32,143 bases of DNA. Source: Acidimicrobiia bacterium (lineage in GTDB: Bacteria; Actinomycetota; Acidimicrobiia; Acidimicrobiales; CAIXPF01). The stretch lies in contig WHTX01000021.1 of the NCBI GenBank assembly GCA_009377505.1, forward strand, positions 1-32,143. Reading direction: 5' to 3'. The position numbers were made by a program, and so were the translations under genes. Positions 23,109 through 31,460 of this stretch are shown here, in pieces (the stretch's first letter is position 1; each line of letters opens with the position of its first letter). The notes under the pieces were generated by a model. It was not told the origin of the DNA, did not search any database, and worked only from the letters and a program-made list of their open reading frames with translations.

Positions 23109-23334
23109 GCAGCGACTCCATCAAGCCGGCGACGGCGAGCATCTCCGCCCGGTCGGCTTCGTCCACCTCGAGGGCTGCGACCTCGGCGGCCAGCTCAGAG
23201 CTGCGCCGTAGACGACGAGCCGACTCGACCAGCGCGGACCGGATCGCCTCGGAGCGCGACATGCCTGCTGCTTCCAGCGCTCGAAGCGCTCGCAGTGCGT
23301 CGTCATCGAGCCGGACCGAGATCGCCTGGGCCAC
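23095..23334 (-). CDS. Ribbon-helix-helix antitoxin of a MazEF-like pair
   Basis: A 79-residue CopG/RHH-type protein. The strand AQAISVRLDDDALRALRAL is followed by the two helices GMSRSEAIRSALVESARRLR, and an acidic C-terminal segment (EVAALEVDEADRAEMLAVAGLMESL) would wrap the toxin. The GTG start lies six bases after a TACGTT box, so leaderless transcription and autoregulation through the RHH domain are plausible. No ATG is in frame. The end overlaps the toxin start, the normal antitoxin-first order. The antitoxin frame is intact although the toxin is broken. Confidence 0.75.
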   Translation of the reverse strand: MAQAISVRLDDDALRALRALEAAGMSRSEAIRSALVESARRLRRSSELAAEVAALEVDEADRAEMLAVAGLMESLRAPR

Positions 23335-23481
23335 GGCATCAACGTAACGGAACGCGCTACAGGCGTCGCGTCCTCGTAGGGACTCGAGCCGCACGATGGC
23401 GACGGGCTCATCGCTCCCGAACACGGCACCATGGAGGTGCCTCCACCGGCGAGCGCACGCGAAGCGAAGGACTGGCGCACC

Positions 23482-23835
23482 ATGTCGGGCCCACTCGAAG
23501 AGCACCATGCCCGCGCCGCCATCAGCGAGGCGCGCGTCCGCAAGGTCCAGCAGATCGCCGCGCTCGAGCAATCCGTCGCCATGATCTTCGAGGCGGCGGA
23601 GCTCACGTCGACCGACGACGAGCACGACCCCGAAGGCTCGACGATCGCCTACGAACGGGCCCAGGTCCTGGCGTTGCTCCGTCAGGCACGATCCGACCTC
23701 CAGATGCTCGACGAGGCGAGGCGACGGTTCGACTGTGGCGAGGGCGCCCTCTGCGCCTCCTGCGGCAAGCCGATCGGGCCCGAACGCCTGCTCGCCCTGC
23801 CGACCACCCAGACCTGCGTCACCTGCGCGTCCTGA
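23482..23835 (+). CDS. DksA/TraR-type C4 zinc-finger protein
   Basis: A 117-residue protein with an N-terminal coiled-coil-forming half (EEHHARAAISEARVRKVQQIAALEQSVAMIFEA, then ERAQVLALLRQARSDLQMLDEARRRF) and a C-terminal zinc finger with Cys91, Cys94, Cys112 and Cys115 (CASCGKPIGPERLLALPTTQTC). This is the DksA/TraR layout; such proteins enter the RNA polymerase secondary channel, although small actinobacterial members are little studied. The ATG has AAGGA about ten bases upstream. An in-frame ATG 17 codons earlier is possible but adds unrelated residues. It diverges from the antitoxin gene and converges on the LigD-like gene, 32 bases away. Confidence 0.85.
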   Translation: MSGPLEEHHARAAISEARVRKVQQIAALEQSVAMIFEAAELTSTDDEHDPEGSTIAYERAQVLALLRQARSDLQMLDEARRRFDCGEGALCASCGKPIGPERLLALPTTQTCVTCAS

Positions 23836-23867
23836 GCCCTGCGCTGTCGGCCTCCGCCGGGCGGCCC

Positions 23868-24833
23868 TCACCCCTCGGCGTCGGGCAGGCCAGGATCCGC
23901 GGCACCGGCGCGCTCGTCGCGGTCGGCCCATTCGAGCAGCTCGTCGATGGCGAAGACCGCCCCGTCGATGCCGGCGTGGAGGTCGCCGAGCTCGGCGAAG
24001 CGGCGAGGCACGCTCGCGATCGTGCAGTCTCCCGGTTCGACGACGTCGACCTCCTCCCAGGTCACCGGTGTCGACACGCGGGCATCCGGAAGCCCTCGCA
24101 CCGAATAGGCGGCCGCCATGGTGTGGTCCCGGGCGTTCTGGTTGTAGTCGAGGAACAGCGCGGCGGGATCACGGTCCTTGCGCCACCACGTCGTCGTCAC
24201 CGAGCCCGGGGCGCGCCGCTCGACCTCGCGGGCGAACGCCAGTGCGGCGCGACGCACATCGCCGAACCCGAACGACGCCTTGATGCGAACGTAGACGTGC
24301 ACCCCCTTGCCGCCCGAGGTCTTCGGCCAGCCGACCGCGCCGAGCTCGTCGAGCACCTCGTGGACAAGGCCGGCGACTCGTCGGACGGTCCCCTGCGGGC
24401 AGGCCGGCATGGGATCGAGGTCGATCCGCCACTCGTCCGGCTTCTCGACCTCGGCCCGCCGCGAGTTCCACGGATGGAACTCGACCGTCGACATCTGCAC
24501 CGCCCAGATCACCGAGGCGAGCTCCGTCACGCACAACTCGTCGGCGTGCAGCCCGTACCGGGGGAACTCGACCCGAACGGTCTCCAGCCACGGCGGTGCG
24601 CCCGCCGGCACACGCTTCTGATGGACCTTGTCCCCGCTCACCCCCGTCGGGAACCGGTGCAGCATCGACGGCCGCTCCCGCAGCGCGTTGAGGATCCCCG
24701 GCCCGACGGCCAGGTAGTACTCGACCAGGTCGAGCTTCGTCGCCCCGATCGCGGGGAAGTACACCCGGTCGGGGTTCGAGATCCTCACCACGCGCTCCCC
24801 CACCTGGAGCTCGACCCCCGGCGACCTCGCCAT
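23868..24833 (-). CDS. LigD-type primase-polymerase domain protein
   Basis: A 321-residue stand-alone polymerase domain of the bacterial NHEJ family (archaeo-eukaryotic primase fold). Motifs are RVYFPAIGATKLDLVEYY, the EFHPWNSR segment, catalytic Asp138 and Asp140 in WRIDLDP, and the nucleotide-binding SGGKGVHVYV. Neither the ligase nor the phosphoesterase domain of full LigD is present, and no Ku gene is in the window. Split NHEJ genes are common in actinobacteria, where such proteins fill gaps and add ribonucleotides at breaks. TAGCGT lies seven bases before the ATG, indicating its own leaderless promoter. Confidence 0.88.
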   Translation of the reverse strand: MARSPGVELQVGERVVRISNPDRVYFPAIGATKLDLVEYYLAVGPGILNALRERPSMLHRFPTGVSGDKVHQKRVPAGAPPWLETVRVEFPRYGLHADELCVTELASVIWAVQMSTVEFHPWNSRRAEVEKPDEWRIDLDPMPACPQGTVRRVAGLVHEVLDELGAVGWPKTSGGKGVHVYVRIKASFGFGDVRRAALAFAREVERRAPGSVTTTWWRKDRDPAALFLDYNQNARDHTMAAAYSVRGLPDARVSTPVTWEEVDVVEPGDCTIASVPRRFAELGDLHAGIDGAVFAIDELLEWADRDERAGAADPGLPDAEG

Positions 24834-24840
24834 CCACGCG

Positions 24841-24846
24841 ACGCTA
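24841..24846 (-). promoter_or_regulatory. Leaderless-type -10 box of the LigD-like gene
   Basis: TAGCGT on the reverse strand is seven bases before the ATG. It lies in the 40-base gap after the acyl-CoA dehydrogenase stop, so the polymerase gene may be transcribed independently of it. Confidence 0.5.
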
Positions 24847-24873
24847 CTGTTGCGCGATCTCCCTGGTGGGCGA

Positions 24874-26157
24874 TCAGCGGTCCGCCGACCTCGTGTTGGT
24901 GCGCACGTCGCGGAAGGCGACGTCGTTGTCGACGGAGGGCTCCTTGGGCAGGCCGAGCACTCGCTCGCCCATGATGTTCCGCTGGATCTCGTCGGTGCCC
25001 CCGGCGATGGACTGCGCCGGGGTCGAGACGAGCACCTCGGCGACGAGCCCGCCAGCGTCGCTGTCCGGCCCGGACAGCATGCCGTGCGCCCCGATGACGA
25101 GGGTGTGGGCGCCATGAGCCGCCCGGGCTGTCACGCTGGAGGACAGCTTGCCCAGCGACCCTTCGGGGCCGGGCTGCTTGCCCGCCGCTCTGGCCGCCCT
25201 GGCCCGCTTAGCGGTCCAGCGCGCCGATCGCTCGAAGGCGAGGACCGAGGCGATGGCCTGACGGGTGACGAGATCGCCGGTGCGGCCGTGGGCACGGGCT
25301 CGGTCCTCGAGCAGGTCGACGCGGCCGGCGCGCTGCGGGTACCACTTGTAGGTCTCCCGGTAGGCCGCCGTCTCGGCGTCGGCCTCGCGCCTCGTCCGGC
25401 CCGGCGGTGGGGCTGGACGTGCGCGGCCGGCGGCGCGGCGTTGCCCGATGCCCGCCGCCATCCCCCGTTCGTGCATGAGGGTGGTCGTGGCCGCGGCCCA
25501 ACCCCCGTTGACCGTGCCGACGACGTGGTCGTGGCGGGCCCGGGCGTCGGTCAGGAACACCTCGTTGAAGCTGGCGTGGCCGTTCATCTGGCGCAGCGGC
25601 CGCACCGTGACGGCGGCCTGGCGCATGTCGAGGACGAAGAAGGTGATGCCCCGGTGCTTGGGGACGTCCCAGTCGGTGCGGGCCAGCAACATGCCGTAGT
25701 GCGCCTTGTGGGCGCCGGTGTTCCACACCTTCTGGCCGTTGACGACCCACTCGTCGCCGTCACGGGTGGCCCGCGTGGTGAGCCCGGCCAGGTCGGACCC
25801 GCTGCCCGGTTCGCTGAACAGCTGGCACCACGTGTGCTCGCCGGTGATGATCGGGCGGAGGTAGGCGGCCTTCAGCTCGTCGGAGCCATGGGCCAGGATC
25901 GTGTTGGCGGCCAGGCTCACCCCGGCGCCGGCCCCGGTGCCGACCGCGCCGGCGGCCCGGAACTCCTCGGTCACGACGCTGCCCAGCGACGGCCGCAGCC
26001 CCCGCCCGTACCACTCCTCGGGCCACACCGGGCAGCCCCAACCGGAGTCGGCCAGCAACCCACGCCATTCCGACAGCGGGCGCTCGGGATCCCAGTTCTC
26101 CTGCAGCCAGGCCCGCACCTCCTGCCTGACCGCGGCCGCGTCGCGCCCCTCGGACAT
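24874..26157 (-). CDS. Acyl-CoA dehydrogenase
   Basis: A 427-residue FAD enzyme of the acyl-CoA dehydrogenase family. The N-terminal helical domain contains GWGCPVWPEEWYGRGL. The middle beta domain has WCQLFSEPGSGSDLAGLTTRATRDGDEWVVNGQKVWNTGAHKA, the standard FAD/substrate signature, and the C-terminal helices end in AQSIAGGTDEIQRNIMGERVLGLPKE. It oxidises acyl-CoA to enoyl-CoA, probably on a bulky or branched substrate. GGGGGAGG sits five bases before the ATG; a GTG one codon earlier is too close to it. Residues of about 240-275 are unusually Arg/Ala/Pro-rich. No electron-transfer partner is adjacent. Confidence 0.92.
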   Translation of the reverse strand: MSEGRDAAAVRQEVRAWLQENWDPERPLSEWRGLLADSGWGCPVWPEEWYGRGLRPSLGSVVTEEFRAAGAVGTGAGAGVSLAANTILAHGSDELKAAYLRPIITGEHTWCQLFSEPGSGSDLAGLTTRATRDGDEWVVNGQKVWNTGAHKAHYGMLLARTDWDVPKHRGITFFVLDMRQAAVTVRPLRQMNGHASFNEVFLTDARARHDHVVGTVNGGWAAATTTLMHERGMAAGIGQRRAAGRARPAPPPGRTRREADAETAAYRETYKWYPQRAGRVDLLEDRARAHGRTGDLVTRQAIASVLAFERSARWTAKRARAARAAGKQPGPEGSLGKLSSSVTARAAHGAHTLVIGAHGMLSGPDSDAGGLVAEVLVSTPAQSIAGGTDEIQRNIMGERVLGLPKEPSVDNDVAFRDVRTNTRSADR

Positions 26158-26213
26158 CACTGCCTCCCCCTGTGCAGCCGGGACCGGCCTAGCCGATCCC
26201 GGCTCGCTCGCCG

Positions 26214-28082
26214 TCAGACGGTTGCATCAGCCCCATGGCCGAAGACATACGGGTCCAGCGTGTCCTGCGCGCCCACGCGCCACTTGTGCCAGCGCCGACC
26301 GCCGTAATACGCCAGGCTGCCGGGCTCTGCTTCGCCGTGGCCGTTGTAGTACGAGATGCAGTCCCGTAGCGGCGCCGTGCTCATGTCCATGAGGCGACAG
26401 TGCTCCGCGTACGCGTCTTCAGTTTCCTTCTTGACATCGACGACGTCGATGCGCTGATCCCTCATCGTCTGGAGCATCCAAGCGATGTAGTCGCCATGGT
26501 CGTTGATGGCATCCGTGAAGTTGAAGCTACCGCCGCCGCCCTGAGGCCCCGTGACGATGAACAGGTTCGGGAAGCCATGGCTGTGCAGGCCGAGGAACGT
26601 CTTGGTGCCTTCCGACTGCCACTTCTCGCTCAAGGTCTGCCCGCCACGACCAGTGACCATGTTGAACGTAGACGTTGCCATCCACTGGAAGCCGGTCGCA
26701 TAGATGAGCACATCCAGCGGGTACTCCGTGCCATCGTGAACGACGCCGTTCTCATTGATCTCCGTCACACCTCGAGGTGCCGTGTCCACGAGCGTCACGT
26801 GCGGCTTGTTGAAGGTGGGGAGGTATTCATCGTGGAACGTCGGCCGCTTGCAACCATAGGGGTAGTAGGGCTTCAGAGCCTCGGCGGTCTTCGGGTCCTC
26901 GACGATGGCGTCCACCCGCGCCCGAACTTGCTCCATGATGCGGAAGTTGGCGTCAAGCTGCTTCTGGAGGATCTGCTCGGGCGACAAGCCCTCTTCGTGC
27001 TGCTTGCGCTCTTTGAAGTCAGGCACCCTGCCCGCGAGGTAGTCATCGTTCGCCTTGATCGCGGTACGACCTGCCGAGATCTTGGAGAACCGCGCCCGCC
27101 GGGCCTTGGCCCACCCTGGCTCCTTCGACCAGGCGTCGATCTCTTCGCTGGTCGTTGCCCGCTGGTCACGCACGTCGATGGTGGAGGGCGTGCGCTGGAA
27201 CACATAGAGCTCTTCGACGATCTTGGCCAGCTCAGGAATGGCTTGGACAGCAGTAGCGCCCGTACCGATGATACCTACCCGCTTGCCGTGGAGATCGACG
27301 TTGTAGTCCCAACGGGAGGTGTGGAACGTCTCGCCCTCAAAGGTCTCCATCCCCTCGATCCGGGCCAGCTTCGGACTGGTGAGGATACCATTTGCGAGGA
27401 CCACGTACCGAGCCCGCATCGCGTCGCCGCGATCCGTGACGACCGTCCAACGCCCGTTCGCCTCGTCCCACTCGGTCGATTGCACGGTGGTGTGGAACAG
27501 GCAATGGTCATAGAAGTCGAACTTCTCGGCCATGCTCTGGCAGTACTCCAAGATCTCGAAGCCCGAGGCGAACTTCATCGTCGGGAAGTACTCCATCTCC
27601 TCCAATAGCGGGAGATAGCTGTACGACTCGACATCACAGGCGATGCCGGGGTAGCGGTTCCAGTACCAGGTACCTCCGACGTCGCCGCCCTTCTCGCAGA
27701 AGCGAACGTCGAGAAAGCCCGCTTCGCGCAGCTTGTACCAGAGCAGTAGCCCGGCAAAGCCCGCGCCTACGACAAGGATTTCGCACTCGTCCGTGAGCGC
27801 GTCCCGCGGTACCGGGTCAGTGGAGTACACGTCTTGGAGGTACTTGCTGAAGTCCCCCTCCATCGCCATGTAGTCCGCAGCACCCCGCCGGGCTTCCTTG
27901 AACTCCCGGTACTTCGCCTGCTCCTCGGCGTTGAACACCGCGCCAGGCGGGTGTGGAGGAAAGGCCTTGAGCGCCTCGTCCTCGACGATCGAGTAGCCCT
28001 TTCCTGCAATCTTGTCCGTCGCCTTTGCAGCGCGAGTTCTGAAGATCTTCAGTCCGGTACCGGGGTCAATTCGGATCGACAT
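26214..28082 (-). CDS. Baeyer-Villiger-type flavin monooxygenase
   Basis: A 622-residue class B flavoprotein monooxygenase. After an N-terminal extension of about 100 residues come the FAD Rossmann motif Gly106-Ala-Gly-Phe-Ala-Gly, GGDVGGTWYWNRYPGIACDVES, the fingerprint FEGETFHTSRWD (Phe248, Gly250, His254, Trp258), which fits FxGxxxHxxxW(P/D), and the NADPH Rossmann motif GIIGTGATA from Gly270. Such enzymes insert oxygen next to ketones, including cyclic and steroid ketones. Codon use is less GC-rich than its neighbours (about 60% GC in a counted 60-base line), hinting at transfer from another genome. The ATG chosen has only a weak GAGAG upstream; a GTG at 28097 is an alternative. Confidence 0.93.
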   Translation of the reverse strand: MSIRIDPGTGLKIFRTRAAKATDKIAGKGYSIVEDEALKAFPPHPPGAVFNAEEQAKYREFKEARRGAADYMAMEGDFSKYLQDVYSTDPVPRDALTDECEILVVGAGFAGLLLWYKLREAGFLDVRFCEKGGDVGGTWYWNRYPGIACDVESYSYLPLLEEMEYFPTMKFASGFEILEYCQSMAEKFDFYDHCLFHTTVQSTEWDEANGRWTVVTDRGDAMRARYVVLANGILTSPKLARIEGMETFEGETFHTSRWDYNVDLHGKRVGIIGTGATAVQAIPELAKIVEELYVFQRTPSTIDVRDQRATTSEEIDAWSKEPGWAKARRARFSKISAGRTAIKANDDYLAGRVPDFKERKQHEEGLSPEQILQKQLDANFRIMEQVRARVDAIVEDPKTAEALKPYYPYGCKRPTFHDEYLPTFNKPHVTLVDTAPRGVTEINENGVVHDGTEYPLDVLIYATGFQWMATSTFNMVTGRGGQTLSEKWQSEGTKTFLGLHSHGFPNLFIVTGPQGGGGSFNFTDAINDHGDYIAWMLQTMRDQRIDVVDVKKETEDAYAEHCRLMDMSTAPLRDCISYYNGHGEAEPGSLAYYGGRRWHKWRVGAQDTLDPYVFGHGADATV

Positions 28083-28303
28083 GCTCTGCTCTCTACTCAC
28101 CGTGGCTCCGTGCTCGGGGGTCAACTGTGCAAGTCAGGAACGACCTTTGGAGGCACTTGACGCGCCATCCAAGTCCTGCGCGTGCCGGCGAGACTATCTC
28201 GCCAACCGGCGGCGGGCACCCACGCTGGACGCCAGCGACCGAAGGCGCAGCCGCCAGAGGCGGGCGTCCCCCCAGGTCAGAGGCCTGTTCTCCGCCCAAT
28301 GTG

Positions 28304-29182
28304 CTACGGGCGGGACGCGAACGCGTGCACGGCGTCGAGCGTGCGGGCGAGGCCGCCTCGGTCCTGGCGCCCGAGGACCACGAGCACCTCGTCCACGCCG
28401 GCCTCCTCGTAGGGGTCGAGCGAGCTGGGCCGCGCCGGGTCTCCCACCGCGCCCATAACGACCCGCAGCTCGCGACGGTCGCGGCCGTTCTCGGCGAGGA
28501 GGCCGTCGAGGACGGCGAGCAGCTCGCGAGTGGCCTCGGGGCTGCGCCCGATGGCGTACCAGCCGTCACCGAGGCGCGCCACTCGCGCCAGTGCCGCCCG
28601 AGAGTGGCCGCCGACGATGACCGGCGGGCCGCCGAGTTGGCGGGGCTTGGGGTCGAGGCTGCACTCCGGCAAGGACCAGAAGCGACCGTGGAAGCTGGCC
28701 GGATCGTCGCGCCAGAGGGTGCGGATGAGGGCCACGTACTCGTCGTTGCGCTCACCGCGGTGGGCGTAGGGCGCCCCGCAGGCGGCGAACTCGGCCGGGT
28801 TCGAGCCCACCCCGATGCCGAAGTCCACCCGGCCGCCCGAGACCCAGTCCAGGCTGGCGAGCTCCTTGGCCACGTAGACGGGGTTGGCCTGGGGCAGGAT
28901 GCGCACCCCGGTGCCCAGGCGCACGCGACTGGTGAGCGCCGCCAGGTACGACAGGACGACGGTGAGGTCGATCAGCCCGCTCCCCCGAGGGAGCGCGAGG
29001 GTGCCGTCAGGCGTGCCCACCCGCGCCGGCTCGTCACCGAGCGGCGGCTGGGGGAAGAGCACCACGTGCTCGCCCGGCCAGATCGACGTGGCGCCGGCCG
29101 ACTCCGCCCCGCGGGCCAGCTCGGAGATGAGCTCGGGCGTGGCCTCCGGTGAACGCAGCGGGGCCAGGATGCCGACCTTCAC
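28304..29182 (-). CDS. LLM-class (luciferase-like, probably F420-dependent) oxidoreductase
   Basis: A 292-residue TIM-barrel protein of the bacterial luciferase-like family. Typical segments are ELARGAESAGATSIWPGEHVVLF, RVRLGTGVRILPQANPVYVAKELASLDWVSGGRVDFGIGVGSNPAEFAACG, LIRTLWRDDPASFHGRFWSL, and PPVIVGGHSRAALARVARLGDGWYAIG. Its pattern is that of the actinobacterial F420-dependent subgroup, as opposed to FMN luciferases, though the cofactor cannot be proven here. The start is a GTG followed by KVGILAPL with GGGGGAG upstream. It is on the same strand as the Baeyer-Villiger gene but 221 bases away, so co-transcription is uncertain. Redox substrate unknown. Confidence 0.9.
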   Translation of the reverse strand: MKVGILAPLRSPEATPELISELARGAESAGATSIWPGEHVVLFPQPPLGDEPARVGTPDGTLALPRGSGLIDLTVVLSYLAALTSRVRLGTGVRILPQANPVYVAKELASLDWVSGGRVDFGIGVGSNPAEFAACGAPYAHRGERNDEYVALIRTLWRDDPASFHGRFWSLPECSLDPKPRQLGGPPVIVGGHSRAALARVARLGDGWYAIGRSPEATRELLAVLDGLLAENGRDRRELRVVMGAVGDPARPSSLDPYEEAGVDEVLVVLGRQDRGGLARTLDAVHAFASRP

Positions 29183-29280
29183 GACGTGCTCCCCCGCTCG
29201 GGCATCGCCTCGATCCTGTCACGAGCCGCGCCCGAGGGGGCGCTCCGGGCGCGGCCCCCCACTGCCACGACGCTCGACGG

Positions 29281-29286
29281 TAGGGT
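29281..29286 (+). promoter_or_regulatory. Leaderless-type -10 box of the hydratase gene
   Basis: TAGGGT lies exactly eight bases before the ATG and there is no Shine-Dalgarno. This matches the boxes at 17523 and 30138. Confidence 0.6.
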
Positions 29287-29294
29287 GCGGCGCC

Positions 29295-30077
29295 ATGGAC
29301 GCCGAGGCCGCCGCCGAGCAGCTCTTCGCCCACCGCCGGGAACAGGAGCGCTTCGCCGACCTGCCCGCTCCGCTGCGCCCGGCCGACCTGGCCGAGGCCT
29401 ACGCCGTCCAGGACGCGCTCGTGCGGCGACTGGTCGGCACCGGTGGCGCCACGATCGGCTACAAGGTCGCCTGCACGAACGCCATCGCCCAGGAGGCGCT
29501 CCAGATCGACCGGCCGGTCTACGGCCAGCTCCTTGCCTCGACCACCTACGACTCCCCCGCCGAGCTGGCCACTGGTCGCTTCACCACCCGGGTGGTCGAG
29601 GCCGAGTTCGGCGTGCGCATGGCCCGCACCGTGCCGGCCGGCAGCGGCCCCCACACCGCCTCCAGCATCAGCCCATTCGTCGGTGAGCTGCTGCCCTCGA
29701 TCGAGGTCGTCGACCACCGGTTCCTCGACTGGGGCGTGGGCGCCCTCTCCGTAGCCGCCGACAACGCCATCCACGGGTGCTGGGTGCGCGGCCCGGCGTT
29801 CGCCGGGCTGTGGTCGGGGCTCGACCTCGCCCACCTCCCCGTGACGGTCACGGTCGATGGCGACACGGTCACCACCGGGAGCGGCGAGGCGGTCCTCGGC
29901 CACCCGCTCAACGTGGTGGCGTGGCTGGCCGACGAGCTCCCCCGCTTCGGCCGCGAGCTCCACTCCGGCGACTGGATCACCACCGGCGTGTGCACCGATG
30001 TCTTCGAGGCCAGGCCCGGGACGACGACCGCCGCCGACTTCGGCCCCCTCGGCCACGTGACCATCGCCTGGACCTGA
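29295..30077 (+). CDS. 2-keto-4-pentenoate hydratase (MhpD family)
   Basis: A 260-residue member of the fumarylacetoacetase-related hydratase/decarboxylase family. GATIGYKVACTNAIAQEAL carries Lys57; the metal ligands appear as Glu102 and Glu104 in VVEAEFGVRM and Glu137 in LLPSIEVVDHRF. The later VTVDGDTVTTGSGEAVLGHPLNVVAWLAD and LHSGDWITTGVCT complete the fold. MhpD-type enzymes hydrate 2-hydroxypenta-2,4-dienoates from meta-cleavage of aromatics or steroid rings; oxalocrotonate decarboxylases are close relatives. No ring-cleavage dioxygenase, aldolase or aldehyde dehydrogenase is adjacent, so the pathway link is indirect. Confidence 0.9.
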   Translation: MDAEAAAEQLFAHRREQERFADLPAPLRPADLAEAYAVQDALVRRLVGTGGATIGYKVACTNAIAQEALQIDRPVYGQLLASTTYDSPAELATGRFTTRVVEAEFGVRMARTVPAGSGPHTASSISPFVGELLPSIEVVDHRFLDWGVGALSVAADNAIHGCWVRGPAFAGLWSGLDLAHLPVTVTVDGDTVTTGSGEAVLGHPLNVVAWLADELPRFGRELHSGDWITTGVCTDVFEARPGTTTAADFGPLGHVTIAWT

Positions 30078-30137
30078 GCACGCCCCAGCAGGAGCAGAAG
30101 TCAGCCGTACCGGCCGGCCGTCCGACCGGGGACGGGA

Positions 30138-30143
30138 TAGGGT
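30138..30143 (+). promoter_or_regulatory. Leaderless-type -10 box of the nitroreductase gene
   Basis: TAGGGT lies exactly eight bases before the ATG and there is no Shine-Dalgarno, as at 29281. Confidence 0.6.
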
Positions 30144-30151
30144 CCGGCACG

Positions 30152-30754
30152 ATGGACGTCTTCGAAGCCATGGGGACCGCCCGGGCCATCCGCTACCTCA
30201 AGGACGACCCGGTCCAGCCGGAGTTGGTCGAGAAGCTGATCTGGGCCGCCACCCGTGCCTCGAGCCCGGGCAACAGCCAGGCGTGGGGCTTCGTCGTGGT
30301 CACCGACCCCGACAAGAAGGCTCGCATCGGCGGCGCCGTCGCCGACGCGGTGTCGGGCACGATCCGCGATCCCGGCCCCGACGCCGACCGCTCCGTGCGG
30401 CTCATGCTGCGAGGCGCCAAGGCCCTGGCCGAGGGGTTGGCCACCGCTCCTGTGCTCGTCCTCGTGTGCGGCCGGATGACGTACCCGCCCGGGAGCCCCG
30501 ACGAGCTGATGGTGTGGTCGGCCTGCTACCCGGCCGCCCAGAACCTCATCGTGGCCGCCCGAGCGCTGGGCCTGGGCGCCACGTTCACGACGTTCCAGCG
30601 GCGGGCGGAGCACGTCGTGCGCGAGACGCTGGGCATCCCCGAGGACGTCCGGATGGCCGCGCTGATCCCGGTCGGCTGGCCCGATCGGCCCCATGGGCCG
30701 GTCAACCGCCGGCCCGTCGACGAAGTCATCCACTGGGAGAGCTGGCAGGGCTGA
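30152..30754 (+). CDS. Nitroreductase-family FMN oxidoreductase
   Basis: A 200-residue nitroreductase-fold protein. The N-terminal MDVFEAMGTARAIRYLKDDPV, with an Arg in the FMN-phosphate region, is followed by LIWAATRASSPGNSQAWGFVVVTD, the usual Ser/Asn/Gln FMN-binding segment. A helical region follows, then ACYPAAQNLIVAARALGLGATFTTF and IPEDVRMAALIPVGWPD. The family uses NAD(P)H and FMN to reduce nitro groups, quinones or enones, and many catabolic members act on unsaturated intermediates. It sits 74 bases after the hydratase with its own promoter candidate. Confidence 0.9.
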   Translation: MDVFEAMGTARAIRYLKDDPVQPELVEKLIWAATRASSPGNSQAWGFVVVTDPDKKARIGGAVADAVSGTIRDPGPDADRSVRLMLRGAKALAEGLATAPVLVLVCGRMTYPPGSPDELMVWSACYPAAQNLIVAARALGLGATFTTFQRRAEHVVRETLGIPEDVRMAALIPVGWPDRPHGPVNRRPVDEVIHWESWQG

Positions 30755-30797
30755 GCCCGCCCTCCAGGTCTGGGGACGGCCGCGAGCGGAGGCCCTA

Positions 30798-31376
30798 ATG
30801 TCGGCGAGCATGCATCTGCGCCGACCGAGCACTCCTCGTGTTGAACCGTTGGACTGGGCGATCGAGAAAGCCCGCGAGCGCGTCAAGAGCAGTCCGGCCA
30901 ACGCCGTCAACGTGTCGGCCACCCTGGCCAACAGCAAGGTCCTCGGCAAGATCATCGCGGGCTCGGCCGGTGTCGTGATGGGGGCCAGCAACACGGAGCC
31001 GCGCCTTCGTGAGATCGTGATCCTGCGCATGGGCTGGAACTGCCAGTCCGTCTACGAGTTCGGCCAGCACCAGATGTTCGGTCGCTCGGTAGGCCTGGGC
31101 GACGCCGAGATCTACGCCGTCACCCGGCCGCTCTCGCAGGGCCGGTGGGGGCCCGCCGAGGCCGCGCTCCTGCAGATGGTCGATGACCTCCACGCCGACG
31201 ACTGCGTCAGCGACGCCACCTGGGCCGACCTCTGCGGCCACTTCGAGCCCTCCCTGGTCATGGAGTACGTCGGGGCGGCGATGTCGTACCGGATGGTGTC
31301 GGCCATCCTCAACACCTGCGGCGTGCAACTGGACGAAGGCGTCCCCACCTGGCCCACGGCGCCCGCCGGCGGCTGA
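30798..31376 (+). CDS. Carboxymuconolactone decarboxylase-like (AhpD-fold) protein
   Basis: A 192-residue all-helical protein with the CMD domain. EPRLREIVILRMGWNCQSVYEFGQHQ carries Cys82, Glu87 and His91, where AhpD peroxidases have CxxC followed by His. The second Cys is absent (Cys-Gln-Ser-Val), so AhpD-type thiol peroxidase activity is unlikely. A long C-terminal helical part (TWADLCGHFEPSLVMEYVGAAMSYRMVSAILNTCGVQL) follows. GGAGG five bases before the ATG supports the start. Similar proteins accompany actinobacterial catabolic gene sets without proven function. It follows the nitroreductase gene by 43 bases. Confidence 0.88.
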   Translation: MSASMHLRRPSTPRVEPLDWAIEKARERVKSSPANAVNVSATLANSKVLGKIIAGSAGVVMGASNTEPRLREIVILRMGWNCQSVYEFGQHQMFGRSVGLGDAEIYAVTRPLSQGRWGPAEAALLQMVDDLHADDCVSDATWADLCGHFEPSLVMEYVGAAMSYRMVSAILNTCGVQLDEGVPTWPTAPAGG

Positions 31377-31379
31377 CCG

Positions 31380-31409
31380 CCCGGGCCGGCGCCCGGGGCC
31401 GGGCCCGGG
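31380..31409 (+). terminator. Candidate stem-loop terminator after CMD gene
   Basis: CCCGGGCC and GGCCCGGG form an eight-base-pair stem with a 14-base loop, starting three bases after the stop. The segment is rich in further CCCGGG repeats, so alternative folds exist. No T-run is present. Confidence 0.45.
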
Positions 31410-31460
31410 ACGAGCCGCCTCGGGCGCGGTCGGCCCGGGAGCCGGCGAGGGCGGCGCGGG

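Noticed and set aside
28780-28815. tRNA T-arm-like GGGTTCGAGCCC
   Set aside because: It lies inside the conserved LLM oxidoreductase sequence (GIGVGSNPAEF), and no acceptor or anticodon arms can be built around it.
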